A stretch of DNA of 52,094 nucleotides from Rhodospirillaceae bacterium (GCA_014382375.1 JACNJU010000110.1:1-52094); one strand, 5' to 3'. Positions 16,783-27,398 are shown, counted from the first letter of the stretch. Numbers and translations are program-made. The notes: a model not told the origin generated them from the letters alone.

Positions 16783-17808
16783 ATGTCAACAAAAACCCCG
16801 GATCAAAAGCTACAGGCCCTGTGGGCGCGCGGAACGGAATTTCTTGGGTGCCCCCATGCCATTATGGGTGGTGCCATGTCGTGGTTGTCAGAACGTAATC
16901 TGGTTTCGGCGATTTCCAACGCTGGTGGTTTTGGTGTTATCGCCTGTGGCTCCATGACACCCGATCTGTTGGGTCCGGAAATAGCAGCGACCCAGAAAAT
17001 GACCGACAAGCCCTTTGGCGTCAACCTGATCACCATGCATCCCCTGCTTGATCAACTTATTGATGTTTGTATTGAGAAGGGCGTTTCTCATGTTGTGCTG
17101 GCCGGTGGTTTGCCGGCCGCCGCTTCGATCACCAGGTTAAAGGAGGCAGGTGTCAAGGTTATCTGCTTTGCGCCGGCTTTGGCGATTGCCAAAAGGCTGA
17201 TAAAAAACGGTGCCGATGCACTGGTGATTGAAGGGGCCGAGGCCGGTGGTCACATCGGTCCCGTTGCGACAAGTGTTCTGGCCCAGGAAATCCTTCCCCA
17301 TATATCCGATGTTCCGGTATTTATCGCCGGTGGTATCGGGCGCGGGGAGGCCATTGTTTCTTATCTGGAAATGGGCGCTGACGGTTGCCAGTTGGGCACC
17401 CGCTTCGTCTGTGCGGATGAATGCGTCGCCCATCCGAATTTTAAAAAAGCCTTTATCCGCGCCAATGCCCGCGATGCGTTGACGACCGTTCAGGTCGACC
17501 CAAAGTTCCCGGTGATCCCCGTTCGCGCCCTCATCAACGAGGGCACCAAGCGCTTCAACGAAGCCCAGCGTGAAGCTGCAGCGCGGGTTGAAAAGGGCGA
17601 GGTCGAATTGAAAGACGCACAGTTGGAAATTGAACATTTCTGGGCCGGTGCCCTCAAGCGCGCCGCCATTGACGGCGATGTTGAAAACGGTTCCATGATG
17701 GCTGGCCAAAGCGTTGGCATGGTTTCAGAAGAACAGCCAACCGAGCAGATAATCCAGGACTTGGTCGCTCAAGCCGTTCAATGTCTGGAAGCAAGGGAAA
17801 GCAAATAA
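16783..17808 (+). CDS. Nitronate monooxygenase-like FMN-dependent oxidoreductase
   Basis: A 341-residue TIM-barrel flavoprotein of the 2-nitropropane dioxygenase/nitronate monooxygenase family, related to FabK-type enoyl reductases. Motifs visible are the N-terminal IMGGAMSWLSERNLVSAISN, AGGFGVIACG, GADALVIEGAEAGGHIGP and FIAGGIGRGEAIVSYLEMGADGCQLGTRF (phosphate-binding part of the barrel). The substrate is unknown, and FabK-like function cannot be excluded. I chose the ATG at 16783, four bases after lysC; the frame extends upstream within lysC. Co-transcription with lysC is likely. Confidence 0.85.
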   Translation: MSTKTPDQKLQALWARGTEFLGCPHAIMGGAMSWLSERNLVSAISNAGGFGVIACGSMTPDLLGPEIAATQKMTDKPFGVNLITMHPLLDQLIDVCIEKGVSHVVLAGGLPAAASITRLKEAGVKVICFAPALAIAKRLIKNGADALVIEGAEAGGHIGPVATSVLAQEILPHISDVPVFIAGGIGRGEAIVSYLEMGADGCQLGTRFVCADECVAHPNFKKAFIRANARDALTTVQVDPKFPVIPVRALINEGTKRFNEAQREAAARVEKGEVELKDAQLEIEHFWAGALKRAAIDGDVENGSMMAGQSVGMVSEEQPTEQIIQDLVAQAVQCLEARESK

Positions 17809-17853
17809 GGACTTCCCTTTGATGTTTACGGGTAACTGCCTTATCTCTTTGTT

Positions 17854-20157
17854 ATGACAACACCACAAAATCCAGGTTCCCAGATGTCACCTGTGTCGCG
17901 CCGTCTGTTGGCCCGGGTGCGTGATGTCATGGCCGGTGCCGGTACGGCGCAACAACAACTTGATGAAATCGTCCTGATTATCGCCGCTGACATGGTTGCC
18001 GAAGTGTGTTCGGTATACGTCATGCGGGCCGGTGAAGTGTTGGAGTTGTTCGGCACCAAGGGCTTGAATGCCTCCGCTGTGCATAACACCCGTCTTCGTG
18101 TCGGTGAGGGGCTGATCGGTCTGATTGCCGCCCAGTCTCGACCGTTCGCCCTGGCCGATGCTCAAGCCCATCCCGATTTTGTCTTCCGCCCGGAAACTGG
18201 CGAAGAACTGTACCAGTCACTGATGGGTGTGCCAATTTTACGTGGTGGCCGGGTTGTCGGTGTCATTGCAGTGCAGAACCGTGTCCGCCGCAATTACACT
18301 GAAGAGGAAGTCGAAATCCTGCAAACCGTCGCTATGGTGCTGGCCGAACTGGTCGGCGGTGGTGACCTGATCAGCCGCGATGAGTTGATGCCTGCCGATG
18401 GTAATGCCCTTCTGCCATTGCGCCTTGAAGGCATTACCCTGAACCCGGGCCTTGGCGTTGGCGTTGCCGTCTTGCACGAACCGCAGTTTCATATCAGTCA
18501 AATGGTCGCCGAAGATGTCGATTATGAACACGAACGCCTGCGCAATGCGGTTTCGGAAATGCACGGCGCTCTGGATGACATGATGGAGCATTCTGACCTG
18601 GCGGGGGCCGGAGAGCACCGCGAGATTCTTGAATCCTACCGCATGATTGCTGAAGACGCCGGTTGGTTTGGCCGTATTGATGAGGCCATTTCCAGTGGTC
18701 TGACGGCAGAGGCCGCGGTTCAGAAAGTCCATAACGATATCCGCGCCCGGATGAACCAGATTACCGACCCTTATTTACGCGAAAGAGTCCATGATCTGGA
18801 AGATCTGGGGACACGACTGCTCCAGCATCTGGTCGGCGCCAATGGCAGAAATGGGGCCATGCCCGATGATGAAACTGTGAAGAATGCCGACTGCGTTATT
18901 CTGATTGCCCGCAACATGGGCCCGGCCCAATTGCTTGACTATGACAGATCAAAACTGGGTGGGCTGGTGCTCGAGGAAGGTTCGGCGACGGCCCATGTGT
19001 CGATTGTCGCCCGCGCCCTGGACATTCCGGTTGTCGGTCAGGCTCGCGGTGTCCTTGATATGATCGAAACCGGCGAGCCGGTCATCGTTGATGGCACCAA
19101 TGCCCAGGTTTTTGTCCGCCCCGGTGAAGAGGTTCGCCAGCGCTTTAAAAACAGTGCCCGTGTTCGGGCCGAACGTAAGGCGTCCTACGCCCAGTTGCGC
19201 GATCTGGAAAGTGTCACCCGCGATGGCGTACGTATCAATCTGAACATCAATGCGGGGCTTTTGATTGATCTGCCGCACCTGCATGACATGGGGGCCGACG
19301 GGGTTGGGCTTTATCGCACGGAAGTGCCGTTCATGGTCAGATCGGATTTTCCCGGCGTTGATGATCAACGCAATATTTACGCCAAGGTATATGAACAAAC
19401 AGATGGCAAGCCAGTGGTCTTTCGCACCCTCGATGTGGGGGGTGACAAAATACTGCCCTACTGGGACGCCCAGGACGAAGAAAACCCGGCCATGGGGTGG
19501 CGGGCTATTCGGATTTCTTTTGACCGACCCATGCTGCTGCGCCAACAGTTGCGAGCGCTTATTCAAGCTGCATGTGGACGGGACTTGTCGGTGATGTTCC
19601 CGATGATTGCCGAGGTCCCCGAATTTGACCAGGCGCGGGCCTTGCTCGACCTTGAATTAAAACGTGAGAAGGAACACGGTAGCGCGATGCCGAGTTCAAT
19701 CAGCGCCGGGGTGATGCTTGAAGTGCCCTCGCTTTTGTTCCAGCTACCGGCTTTGCTGTCACGGGTCGATTTCATTTCGGTTGGTAGCAACGATTTATAC
19801 CAGTTCCTGTTTGCCGCAGATCGTGGAAATTCGCGCCTGTCTGAACGTTACGACATGCTTTCCCCACCGGTGATGTCATTGCTGCAAGATGTGGTCAACC
19901 GCTGCAATGAAGCCCAGGTACCCCTAAGCCTGTGCGGGGAAATGGCGGCCAGTCCGCTTGATGCCATGGCTTTGATTGGTATCGGGTTTCGCAATATTTC
20001 CATGCAGCCCAATGCCATAGGCCCCGTTAAGGCGATGATCCGAAGCATGGAGGTTGGACCCCTGTCTCAATACATGGATAGCCTGTCCAATTTGTCCCAA
20101 CACAGTCTTCGCGGCAACCTTCGCGCCTTTGCCATGGATCACGGCATCACCGTTTAG
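17854..20157 (+). CDS. ptsP: Nitrogen-PTS phosphoenolpyruvate-protein phosphotransferase (EI-Ntr)
   Basis: First enzyme of the nitrogen-related PTS, passing phosphate from PEP to NPr and then EIIA-Ntr. The 767-residue protein has an N-terminal GAF domain (about 15-165), an EI N-terminal helical part (175-330), the phospho-histidine swivel domain with His381 in SATAHVSIVARALDIPVVGQ, and the PEP-binding TIM barrel (450-740) with GVGLYRTEVPFM, SVGSNDLYQF and SLCGEMAA. GAF domains in this family sense glutamine or alpha-ketoglutarate in characterised members. The other components are not in the window. It follows the lysC pair by 45 bases. Confidence 0.96.
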   Translation: MTTPQNPGSQMSPVSRRLLARVRDVMAGAGTAQQQLDEIVLIIAADMVAEVCSVYVMRAGEVLELFGTKGLNASAVHNTRLRVGEGLIGLIAAQSRPFALADAQAHPDFVFRPETGEELYQSLMGVPILRGGRVVGVIAVQNRVRRNYTEEEVEILQTVAMVLAELVGGGDLISRDELMPADGNALLPLRLEGITLNPGLGVGVAVLHEPQFHISQMVAEDVDYEHERLRNAVSEMHGALDDMMEHSDLAGAGEHREILESYRMIAEDAGWFGRIDEAISSGLTAEAAVQKVHNDIRARMNQITDPYLRERVHDLEDLGTRLLQHLVGANGRNGAMPDDETVKNADCVILIARNMGPAQLLDYDRSKLGGLVLEEGSATAHVSIVARALDIPVVGQARGVLDMIETGEPVIVDGTNAQVFVRPGEEVRQRFKNSARVRAERKASYAQLRDLESVTRDGVRINLNINAGLLIDLPHLHDMGADGVGLYRTEVPFMVRSDFPGVDDQRNIYAKVYEQTDGKPVVFRTLDVGGDKILPYWDAQDEENPAMGWRAIRISFDRPMLLRQQLRALIQAACGRDLSVMFPMIAEVPEFDQARALLDLELKREKEHGSAMPSSISAGVMLEVPSLLFQLPALLSRVDFISVGSNDLYQFLFAADRGNSRLSERYDMLSPPVMSLLQDVVNRCNEAQVPLSLCGEMAASPLDAMALIGIGFRNISMQPNAIGPVKAMIRSMEVGPLSQYMDSLSNLSQHSLRGNLRAFAMDHGITV

Positions 20158-20322
20158 CGCTTGAAAATTCTCAATTTTTCGTCAGAATACGGTTTGTTCT
20201 GCTGCTTTGATTTACGGCATCGGCGGGACGGATAATCAAGGCTGGGTATCCGGTATCCTTTCTGTTTCCAGCGTCGAAAGAATTCAGGAAAGCCCAATGC
20301 AGGCTTTCTTTGGGAAATAGAA

Positions 20323-21639
20323 ATGGCTCTTAAGGAATCAAATACCGAAAATCAGGAAGATGGCAGAGACAACATCGGTGGTGTTGGTGCTCTTCTGAAG
20401 GCATCGCGACTCAGGTTGGGGGATGATCTGCGTTTCGTCGCTGAAACCCTTCATATCCGATTTATATACGTTGAGGCGATCGAAGCCAGTCGTTACGACA
20501 AATTGCCGGGCCCTGCTTATGCGATCGGCTTTATCCACTCCTACGCTGATTATCTGGGTCTCGATAGTGACGAAGTGGTTCGCCGCTATAAAATTGAAAG
20601 CACCGGTGGGTCGGGTGAAACCAAGCTGGTTTTCCCGGTGCCGATCCCTGAATCGAGCATTCCCGGCGGTGCTATCGTTTTCGTTGGTGTTGTCATTGCC
20701 CTTTTGACCTACGGCGTTTGGTATGTGAGCACAGCTAAAGACGGCTTCCTGGCAGGGTTGGTGACGCAGGTACCTGAACGCCTGAGCGAGCAAAAACAGC
20801 CCGAAGAGCCCAAAATGGAGAATCAGCCCGTAGAGCCAGAACCCGAAGTGGCTCAGGTTGAAGAGCCTGCCGAAGCTGCCGAACAGCCGCCGGAGGAAAC
20901 AGATAACGAAGTTCCCGAAGTAGCAGAAGTCGCTGAAGTAGCAGAAGTAGCGAGTACGCCGGTTGTTGAGGCACAAACCGAAGCTGTTCCTCAATCTGCT
21001 CCTGAACCCTCAACCGAAGCAACCGAAGAGGTCGTTCAGGCTGTTGAGAAAGTTGAAGAGGTTCAACAGAGCGTTGTCACCGAAGCCGAGGCTGTCGTTG
21101 AGAAAGTCGAGACAGCCGTAGAAACGACGCCAACAGAAACCGCCTCCAGTGAAACGCTTCAAGCGGAAACCCCTCAGACAGAAGAAACGACAGAGGTCGT
21201 TCAGGCGGTCGCCGAAGCAACTCCTGAACCCAGCGTTGAGACGGTGGTGGAAGAACCTGCTGCGGAACCTGAGCCGGAACCGACACCTGCCGTGGCAGAA
21301 ACTGCCAGTCTGCCAACCCCAACACCAACGCCCCAAGATGGCCAAATCTATGGCGAAGAGAACGATCGTTCCCGGATTCTCGTCAAGGCTCGCAAAAACA
21401 GCTGGATTCAGGTTCGTGACAACAATGCAAATCGTCTGTTACTGACCCGTTTGCTCAGGGCCGGGGACAGTTACCGGGTGCCCGATCAGCAGGGACTGGT
21501 CCTGTTAACGGGCAATGCCGGGGCCTTGGAAATATATGTAGACGGTGAAAAGGTGCCGGATTTGGGTGAAGCTGGCAAAGTTCGGCGCAATGTGACCCTG
21601 GACCCGGATTTACTGCGCCAGGGTTCCGCCGCAAATTAG
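20323..21639 (+). CDS. RodZ-like helix-turn-helix membrane protein
   Basis: Inner-membrane protein of 438 residues with the RodZ layout: a cytoplasmic helix-turn-helix domain (about 20-90, GALLKASRLRLGDDLRFVAE), one transmembrane helix (116-136, GAIVFVGVVIALLTYGVWYV), a long periplasmic linker (about 150-345) very rich in Glu, Pro, Val and Ala, and a C-terminal DUF4115 domain (about 350-438). RodZ links MreB to the cell envelope and helps keep rod shape. The linker carries a tandem EVAEVAEVAEVA run. It is the first gene of the run to ispG, hisS, hemA, prfA and prmC. RodZ identity rests on architecture more than on sequence detail. Confidence 0.85.
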   Translation: MALKESNTENQEDGRDNIGGVGALLKASRLRLGDDLRFVAETLHIRFIYVEAIEASRYDKLPGPAYAIGFIHSYADYLGLDSDEVVRRYKIESTGGSGETKLVFPVPIPESSIPGGAIVFVGVVIALLTYGVWYVSTAKDGFLAGLVTQVPERLSEQKQPEEPKMENQPVEPEPEVAQVEEPAEAAEQPPEETDNEVPEVAEVAEVAEVASTPVVEAQTEAVPQSAPEPSTEATEEVVQAVEKVEEVQQSVVTEAEAVVEKVETAVETTPTETASSETLQAETPQTEETTEVVQAVAEATPEPSVETVVEEPAAEPEPEPTPAVAETASLPTPTPTPQDGQIYGEENDRSRILVKARKNSWIQVRDNNANRLLLTRLLRAGDSYRVPDQQGLVLLTGNAGALEIYVDGEKVPDLGEAGKVRRNVTLDPDLLRQGSAAN

Positions 21640-21659
21640 TGGTAACAGGAATTTAACAG

Positions 21660-22892
21660 GTGTCTATCGTTCTCCAACCGTCCAGACGCGCCAGCGTTGC
21701 GGTTCCAATCGGACCGTTAAAGGTCGGTGGCGATGCCCCCATCATCGTGCAGTCCATGACCAATACAGACACCGCCGATATTGATGGTACGGTCGATCAG
21801 GTCGCGGCATTGGCCGCCGCCGGATCGGAATTGGTGCGTCTTACCGTAGACCGCGACGAGGCCGCCAAGGCCGTTCCCCACATTCGCGATAAACTTGATG
21901 CCCGGGGCGTTTCAGTGCCGCTGATCGGTGATTTTCATTACATCGGCCACACATTGCTGGATGATAACCCGGCTTGCGCGGAGGCCCTGGCCAAATACCG
22001 CATCAATCCGGGCAATGTCGGCTTCAAGGGAAAGAAAGACAGCCAGTTTTCATCAATGATCGAAACAGCCCTGACATACGATCGACCGGTCCGTATCGGT
22101 GTCAACTGGGGCAGTCTGGATCAGGATCTGGTTGTTACCATGATGGATGAAAACAGCAAACGTGCTGAGCCTCTGGAGGCTGCCCTGGTAACCCGTGAGG
22201 CGCTTGTTCGTTCCGCACTCGATAGCGCCGAACGGGCCCGTACATTGGGTATGGGGGCTGAAAAAATTATCCTGTCGTGCAAAGTCAGCGGCGTACAGGA
22301 TTTAATCGCTGTTTATTCTGAACTGGCCGGGCGCTGTGACTACGCTCTTCATTTGGGCTTGACGGAAGCGGGCATGGGTTCAAAGGGCATCGTTGCTTCG
22401 AGCACCGCCATGGCTATTTTGCTGCAAAATGGTATCGGCGATACCATTCGCGTGTCACTGACCCCTGAACCGGGTGGTGAGCGCACTCAGGAGGTCATCG
22501 TCGCACAGGAAATTCTTCAGACCATGGGTTTGCGGTCATTTTCACCGATGGTTATCGCCTGCCCCGGTTGCGGACGCACCACCAGCACGGTATTTCAGGA
22601 ACTGGCGCAAAAAATTCAAACCCACGTTCGCGCCTCCATGCCCGCGTGGCGGAAAAAATATAGTGGCGTTGAAAATTTGAACCTTGCCGTCATGGGCTGT
22701 ATCGTGAACGGCCCGGGGGAAAGCAAACATGCCGATATCGGCATCAGCCTGCCTGGAACGGGCGAGGAACCTGCGGCACCTGTTTTTATTGACGGCAAAA
22801 AGGAAATGACCCTGCGTGGCCCTGCCATTGCCGAAGATTTCAAGAAAATCATCGACGATTACATAACAAGCCGCTACAAGCCCAAAAGTTAA
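21660..22892 (+). CDS. ispG: 4-hydroxy-3-methylbut-2-enyl diphosphate synthase IspG
   Basis: Iron-sulphur enzyme of the MEP isoprenoid pathway that converts MEcPP to HMBPP. The 410-residue protein has the TIM-barrel N-terminal half ([26 protein letters not shown]) and the [4Fe-4S] ligands in [10 protein letters not shown] and [17 protein letters not shown]. The start is GTG at 21660, 20 bases after the RodZ-like stop. In this gene order rodZ-ispG-hisS are commonly neighbours. Confidence 0.96.
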   Translation: MSIVLQPSRRASVAVPIGPLKVGGDAPIIVQSMTNTDTADIDGTVDQVAALAAAGSELVRLTVDRDEAAKAVPHIRDKLDARGVSVPLIGDFHYIGHTLLDDNPACAEALAKYRINPGNVGFKGKKDSQFSSMIETALTYDRPVRIGVNWGSLDQDLVVTMMDENSKRAEPLEAALVTREALVRSALDSAERARTLGMGAEKIILSCKVSGVQDLIAVYSELAGRCDYALHLGLTEAGMGSKGIVASSTAMAILLQNGIGDTIRVSLTPEPGGERTQEVIVAQEILQTMGLRSFSPMVIACPGCGRTTSTVFQELAQKIQTHVRASMPAWRKKYSGVENLNLAVMGCIVNGPGESKHADIGISLPGTGEEPAAPVFIDGKKEMTLRGPAIAEDFKKIIDDYITSRYKPKS

Positions 22893-22909
22893 GGAGTTTC
22901 GAGGACACA

Positions 22910-24154
22910 ATGTCGACGTTGCAGCCGGTTCGCGGCACCCACGATCTGTTAGCTGAAGACTCCTTACGCCATCGCAAGGTGATCGATACCGTGCGCGACA
23001 TTTCAGGTCGATACGGCTTTGATGAAATCGAGACGCCGATTTTTGAACGCACGGAAGTTTTCGCCCGAACCCTCGGCGATACCTCTGACATTGTGACCAA
23101 GGAAATGTACACCTTTGAAGACAAGGGCGGCGATTCGCTGACGCTGCGGCCTGAAAATACAGCCGGGGTGGCGCGCGCCTTTATCTCTGGCGGGTTGGCC
23201 CAGTCGCTTCCCTTGAAATTCACCTATCAGGGTTCCATGTTCCGCTATGAGCGCCCCCAGAAGGGTCGCTTGCGCCAGTTCCATCAAACCGGTGCGGAAA
23301 TTCTCGGTGTTGAAGGGCCGCTTGCCGATATTGAAATCATCGCCCTGGGTTCCCACTATCTGGAAGCCCTTGGGGTCAGGGATAAAACGGTGCTTGAACT
23401 GAATTCCCTTGGCGATACCGAAAGCCGCGCCGCATACCGTGATATGCTGGTTAATTATTTTCGCAGTCATCTTGATCAACTGTCCGAAGATAGCCGCGAA
23501 CGTCTTGAGCGAAATCCTTTGCGGATTCTCGATTCAAAGGACCAGGGCGATCGAGATATTATCGAAAATGCGCCGCTCATCAGTGACAGCTTCAATGATT
23601 ATTCCCGTGATTTCTTCGATGCCGTTAAGCAAGGCCTGGATGTGGCCAAGGTCGAATATACTTTGAGTCCAAGATTGGTTCGGGGTTTGGATTATTATTG
23701 TCATACTGCTTTTGAATTCACCACCACCGAACTGGGTGCCCAGGGCGCGCTGGTTGCAGGGGGGCGCTATGATGGCCTGATCAAGCAGATGGGTGGACCG
23801 CCAACACCGGGTGTTGGTTGGGCTGCGGGTATCGAGCGTCTGGCCATGATGATTGATGAACCCGAAGGCCGCGCCCGTCCCATCGCCATGGTGCCGCTTG
23901 GCACCGAAGCCGAGATCAAGGCCCTGAGCCTGACCCAACACCTCCGCCAGGGTGGCTTCAGCATCGAACTGGGTTATTCCGGTAACATGAAGAAGCGTAT
24001 GAAGCGGGCAAATAATGTGGATGCGGTGGCCTGCGTCATCTTGGGTGAAGATGAATTGGCCAAGGATGTCGCCACTGTCCGAAATATGGAAACAGGTGAT
24101 CAGGTGGAGGTGCCTCTGGCTTCGTTGGAGGACCACCTGGCCAGTTATCGTTAG
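22910..24154 (+). CDS. hisS: Histidyl-tRNA synthetase
   Basis: Class II aminoacyl-tRNA synthetase of 414 residues. Motif 1 lies near the N terminus (YGFDEIETPIFERTEVFART), motif 2 is KFTYQGSMFRYERPQKGRLRQF in part, the histidine-specific loop is LVRGLDYYCHTAFEF, and motif 3 is GVGWAAGIERLAM. The C-terminal anticodon-binding domain follows (about 325-414). It lies 17 bases after ispG, with AAGGAG upstream of the ATG. Confidence 0.97.
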   Translation: MSTLQPVRGTHDLLAEDSLRHRKVIDTVRDISGRYGFDEIETPIFERTEVFARTLGDTSDIVTKEMYTFEDKGGDSLTLRPENTAGVARAFISGGLAQSLPLKFTYQGSMFRYERPQKGRLRQFHQTGAEILGVEGPLADIEIIALGSHYLEALGVRDKTVLELNSLGDTESRAAYRDMLVNYFRSHLDQLSEDSRERLERNPLRILDSKDQGDRDIIENAPLISDSFNDYSRDFFDAVKQGLDVAKVEYTLSPRLVRGLDYYCHTAFEFTTTELGAQGALVAGGRYDGLIKQMGGPPTPGVGWAAGIERLAMMIDEPEGRARPIAMVPLGTEAEIKALSLTQHLRQGGFSIELGYSGNMKKRMKRANNVDAVACVILGEDELAKDVATVRNMETGDQVEVPLASLEDHLASYR

Positions 24155-24161
24155 CGACGCC

Positions 24162-25463
24162 ATGACTGATAACCCAACCCCACATTTTGTGTTAGATGGC
24201 CGCGTCCTCGTTGTTGGCGCCAATCATCGATCCAGTTCGATGATTTTGCGGGATCGCTTATTTGTCGAAGACACGGACGCACCCTTTATCCTTGAGCGTC
24301 TGAAAAATGCCGGGATTGAACAGGCCCTGGTGTTATCGACGTGTGACCGGGTCGAGGTTCAGGCGTTTTGTAAAGCCCCGGCTACTGACGATGAACAAAC
24401 GGCGCGCCTGATTATCGAGATTCTGGCCGAGCACGGCGAATTGGGCCCCGCGGAAATGGACGGGCAGACTTATGTTCATTGGGATCAGGAGGCTGTACGG
24501 CAAATCTTCGCAGTGACCTCTTCTCTTGATAGCCTGATTATTGGCGAACCGCAGGTCTTGGGACAGGTCAAGGCCGCCCATCGTATCGCCAAACAGGCCG
24601 GGATGACGTCAGGCGGGCTTGAATCAATTTTGCAGGCGGCTTACAGCACAGCGAAAAGAGTGCGCAACGAAACAGGTATTGGCGAGAGGCCTGTTTCGAT
24701 TGCGGCGGCGGCGACCCAGCTTGCCGGTGATCTGCATGGCGATCTTGATAGGTGCACGGTGGTATTGGTCGGTGGCGGTGAAATGGGGGAACTTATCGCC
24801 TACGATATGATGGCGGCAGGCTTGAGCAAACTCGTTGCCACCCATCCAACGGAGCGGCGCGCTGAAGAAGCAGCCCGCCGTCTGGATTGTCACACCCGCC
24901 CGTTTGAAGACCTTGCGACCCTTTTGGCCGAGGCCGATATTGTGCTGACGGCGTTGGGACGGCGGCGTCAGGCGATCACGGCGTCGATGGTCGAGAACGC
25001 CATTTCAACGCGCCGTCACAAACCGATCTTTTTGATTGATACGGCCATTCCGGGTGATATCGATCCCCTGGTTGAGCGTATTGAAGATGCATTCCTCTAC
25101 AGCCTGGACGACCTTGAACGGGTCGCCATGGAGGGCAGGGCAGGGCGTGAAAATGAATCCGGGGCGGCCTGGAAGATCATTGATGCAGATGTTGATGTTT
25201 TTGTGCGCGGACACGTCGAACGAACAGCAGTCCCGGCCCTAAGTCGGTTGCGTTCCCATTTTGAAGGCGTTCGTGAACAGGCCCTTGCCGATGGTGGTGG
25301 TGACGCAGAAAAGGCAACCCGCTTATTGGTTAACCGCTTGCTGCACGGACCTTCTGAGCAATTGCGTCAGGTGGCGGTAGATGGAGCGAATTCCGGCTCA
25401 TTGCAGGACATTGAAGAGATCATCGACCGGTTGTTCAGCCTTGAAGACGATGAGGAAAATTAG
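24162..25463 (+). CDS. hemA: Glutamyl-tRNA reductase
   Basis: Reduces glutamyl-tRNA to glutamate-1-semialdehyde in the C5 route to 5-aminolevulinate, the precursor of heme. The frame is open to 24015 inside hisS, but the ATG at 24162 gives a fitting start MTDNPTPHFVLDGRVLVVGA (433 residues). Active-site cysteine is in VLSTCDRVEV; GEPQVLGQVK and the NADPH fold GGGEMGELIAYDMMAAGL are present. Many Alphaproteobacteria use ALA synthase (Shemin route), also called hemA, so the C5 enzyme here is worth noting. Starts seven bases after hisS. Confidence 0.94.
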   Translation: MTDNPTPHFVLDGRVLVVGANHRSSSMILRDRLFVEDTDAPFILERLKNAGIEQALVLSTCDRVEVQAFCKAPATDDEQTARLIIEILAEHGELGPAEMDGQTYVHWDQEAVRQIFAVTSSLDSLIIGEPQVLGQVKAAHRIAKQAGMTSGGLESILQAAYSTAKRVRNETGIGERPVSIAAAATQLAGDLHGDLDRCTVVLVGGGEMGELIAYDMMAAGLSKLVATHPTERRAEEAARRLDCHTRPFEDLATLLAEADIVLTALGRRRQAITASMVENAISTRRHKPIFLIDTAIPGDIDPLVERIEDAFLYSLDDLERVAMEGRAGRENESGAAWKIIDADVDVFVRGHVERTAVPALSRLRSHFEGVREQALADGGGDAEKATRLLVNRLLHGPSEQLRQVAVDGANSGSLQDIEEIIDRLFSLEDDEEN

Positions 25464-25476
25464 GAGTTAAAGTAAG

Positions 25477-26550
25477 GTGAGTCTGAACGAGAATTTGCAG
25501 AAAGTTGTCGCTCGCCATGAGGAATTGGGGGAGTTGATGTTGGCTCCCGATGTGGCTTCTTCGAGCGATTTTGTTGACATGTCTAAAGAGTATGCGGAAC
25601 TGACCCCCATCGTTGAGGCCATTGCCAATCTGGAATCGGCACAGGCCGAAGCAGCTGACCTTGCGACCATGCTCGCTGATCCTGAAACCGACCTGGAAAT
25701 GCGGGAAATGGCGGAAATGGAATTTCAGGAATTAAAGGAAACAATTCCGGCTCTGGAAAAAAAGATTCAGATTCATTTGCTGCCCAAAGATGAAGCCGAT
25801 ACTAAAAATGCCATCCTTGAAGTTCGTGCCGGTACCGGCGGCGAAGAAGCAGCGCTGTTTGCCGCTGAGCTGTTTCGCATGTATCAGCGCTATAGTGAAA
25901 CCCAGGGCTGGAAATTTGAAATCATGGCCATGAGCGAAACCGGAATCGGTGGCTGCAAGGAAGCTGTTGCCTCGGTTTCCGGTCGTGGGGTGTTTGCCAG
26001 GCTGAAGTACGAGTCAGGCGTTCATCGTGTTCAACGTGTGCCAGCGACAGAATCCGGCGGTCGTATTCACACTTCGGCAGCGACCGTCGCGGTGATGCCT
26101 GAAGCCGAAGATGTGGACATTCAAATTGCCGATAAGGATCTGCGGGTTGATGTTTTTCGGGCCAGTGGTCCGGGTGGACAATCGGTCAATACCACGGACA
26201 GCGCCATCCGTATTACGCATCTTCCAACCGGCCTGGTTGTTATCCAGCAGGATGAAAAATCGCAGCATAAAAACAAGGCAAAGGCGATGCGGGTGCTGCG
26301 TTCCAGGCTTTATGATCATGAGCGTCAACTGGTCGATGCTGAACGGGCGGCGGCGCGCAAAAGTCAGGTTGGGTCGGGTGATCGTTCCGAACGTATTCGT
26401 ACCTATAACTTTCCGCAAGGAAGGGTTACCGATCACCGTATCAACCTGACCCTGCACAAACTCGATCGCATTATGGATGGTGAACTGGATGAAGCCATCG
26501 ACGCCCTGACGTCAGAAGATCAGGCGAGCAGGTTGGCAGAAATTTCGTGA
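25477..26550 (+). CDS. prfA: Peptide chain release factor 1
   Basis: Reads UAA and UAG stop codons and triggers peptide release. The 357-residue protein has the GGQ motif in [14 protein letters not shown] and the RF1-specific tripeptide PAT in [18 protein letters not shown], so it is RF1 and not RF2. GTG start at 25477 with GGAG about ten bases upstream. The last bases overlap the prmC start, which fits because PrmC methylates the GGQ glutamine. Confidence 0.97.
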   Translation: MSLNENLQKVVARHEELGELMLAPDVASSSDFVDMSKEYAELTPIVEAIANLESAQAEAADLATMLADPETDLEMREMAEMEFQELKETIPALEKKIQIHLLPKDEADTKNAILEVRAGTGGEEAALFAAELFRMYQRYSETQGWKFEIMAMSETGIGGCKEAVASVSGRGVFARLKYESGVHRVQRVPATESGGRIHTSAATVAVMPEAEDVDIQIADKDLRVDVFRASGPGGQSVNTTDSAIRITHLPTGLVVIQQDEKSQHKNKAKAMRVLRSRLYDHERQLVDAERAAARKSQVGSGDRSERIRTYNFPQGRVTDHRINLTLHKLDRIMDGELDEAIDALTSEDQASRLAEIS

Positions 26551-27398
26551 CCACCACGGGTGAGGCGTTTGAGGAATCCGTTCAGGCCCTGAGCAGGGCC
26601 GGTGTCGATGATCCGCGACTTGATGCTCGTCTGATTGCGGCTTTCGCCCTCAATCGTGCGCCTGAACACATCTTCGGATTCCCAGAGGTTGAACTTGAAG
26701 CAGATGAAATCAGGCTTTTGCGCACTCTGGTGGCCCGGCGGGTGGCTCGTGAACCATTGGCCCTGATCACCGGTGAAAAAGAATTCTGGAGTCTTCGTTT
26801 CGTTGTCACTTCGGCGACACTGATTCCCAGACCGGATTCTGAAACACTGATAGAAGCCGTTATCAGAACCTTCCCCGATAAAGCAGCGCCTGTAAAAATA
26901 CTTGATCTTGGCACCGGCTCGGGGTGCCTGCTTTTGTCTTTGTTGCATGAATATGAAAACGCCCGTGGTATCGGTACTGATATCAGTGAGCAAGCGCTGA
27001 TTGTTGCTCGCACCAATGCAAAACGTCTCGAACTTGAAGGACGAGTAGAGTTTGTTTACGCCAATTGGAATGATGGTGCCTGCAATTTTGCAGACTTCCA
27101 TATCATTCTTTGTAATCCCCCATATATACCAGAGGGCGACCGGGATTCATTGCAGCACGAAGTCCGCCAGTACGAACCCCACGGTGCTTTGTTTGCCGGG
27201 CCGCAGGGTTTATCGGAATATTCCACCATTGTCCCTTTGCTTCCTGACCTGCTTAAGGAGGGTGGCTGGGTGTTTTTTGAAGTTGGTGCCGGGCAGGCAG
27301 AAACTGTCGCTGAAATGTTGCGCGGGGCCGGAATGTACAGCATCAGCATTTCCCCTGATCTTGCCGGTATCGGGCGTTGCGTCAGCGCAAAATTATAA
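26547..27398 (+). CDS. prmC: Release factor glutamine methyltransferase PrmC
   Basis: Methylates the glutamine of the GGQ motif in release factors. The 283-residue protein has an N-terminal helical domain, motif [18 protein letters not shown] and the substrate-binding motif [13 protein letters not shown], ending with the family-type C terminus. GTG start at 26547 overlaps the prfA stop by four bases (translational coupling). Confidence 0.96.
   Translation: MTTTGEAFEESVQALSRAGVDDPRLDARLIAAFALNRAPEHIFGFPEVELEADEIRLLRTLVARRVAREPLALITGEKEFWSLRFVVTSATLIPRPDSETLIEAVIRTFPDKAAPVKILDLGTGSGCLLLSLLHEYENARGIGTDISEQALIVARTNAKRLELEGRVEFVYANWNDGACNFADFHIILCNPPYIPEGDRDSLQHEVRQYEPHGALFAGPQGLSEYSTIVPLLPDLLKEGGWVFFEVGAGQAETVAEMLRGAGMYSISISPDLAGIGRCVSAKL

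Noticed and set aside
20288-20308. GAAAGCC/GGCTTTC inverted repeat upstream of the RodZ-like gene
   Set aside because: Seven-base stem with only a short T run, 15 bases before the start codon; too weak to call a terminator or a regulatory site.
20923-20962. EVAEVA coding repeat as a DNA repeat element
   Set aside because: It is a short in-frame run within a low-complexity protein linker and codon use varies between units; it is not an independent element.
24015-24161. Upstream extension of the hemA frame within hisS
   Set aside because: The added residues are rich in Trp and Arg and unlike any family start; the ATG at 24162 fits hisS end and the family.
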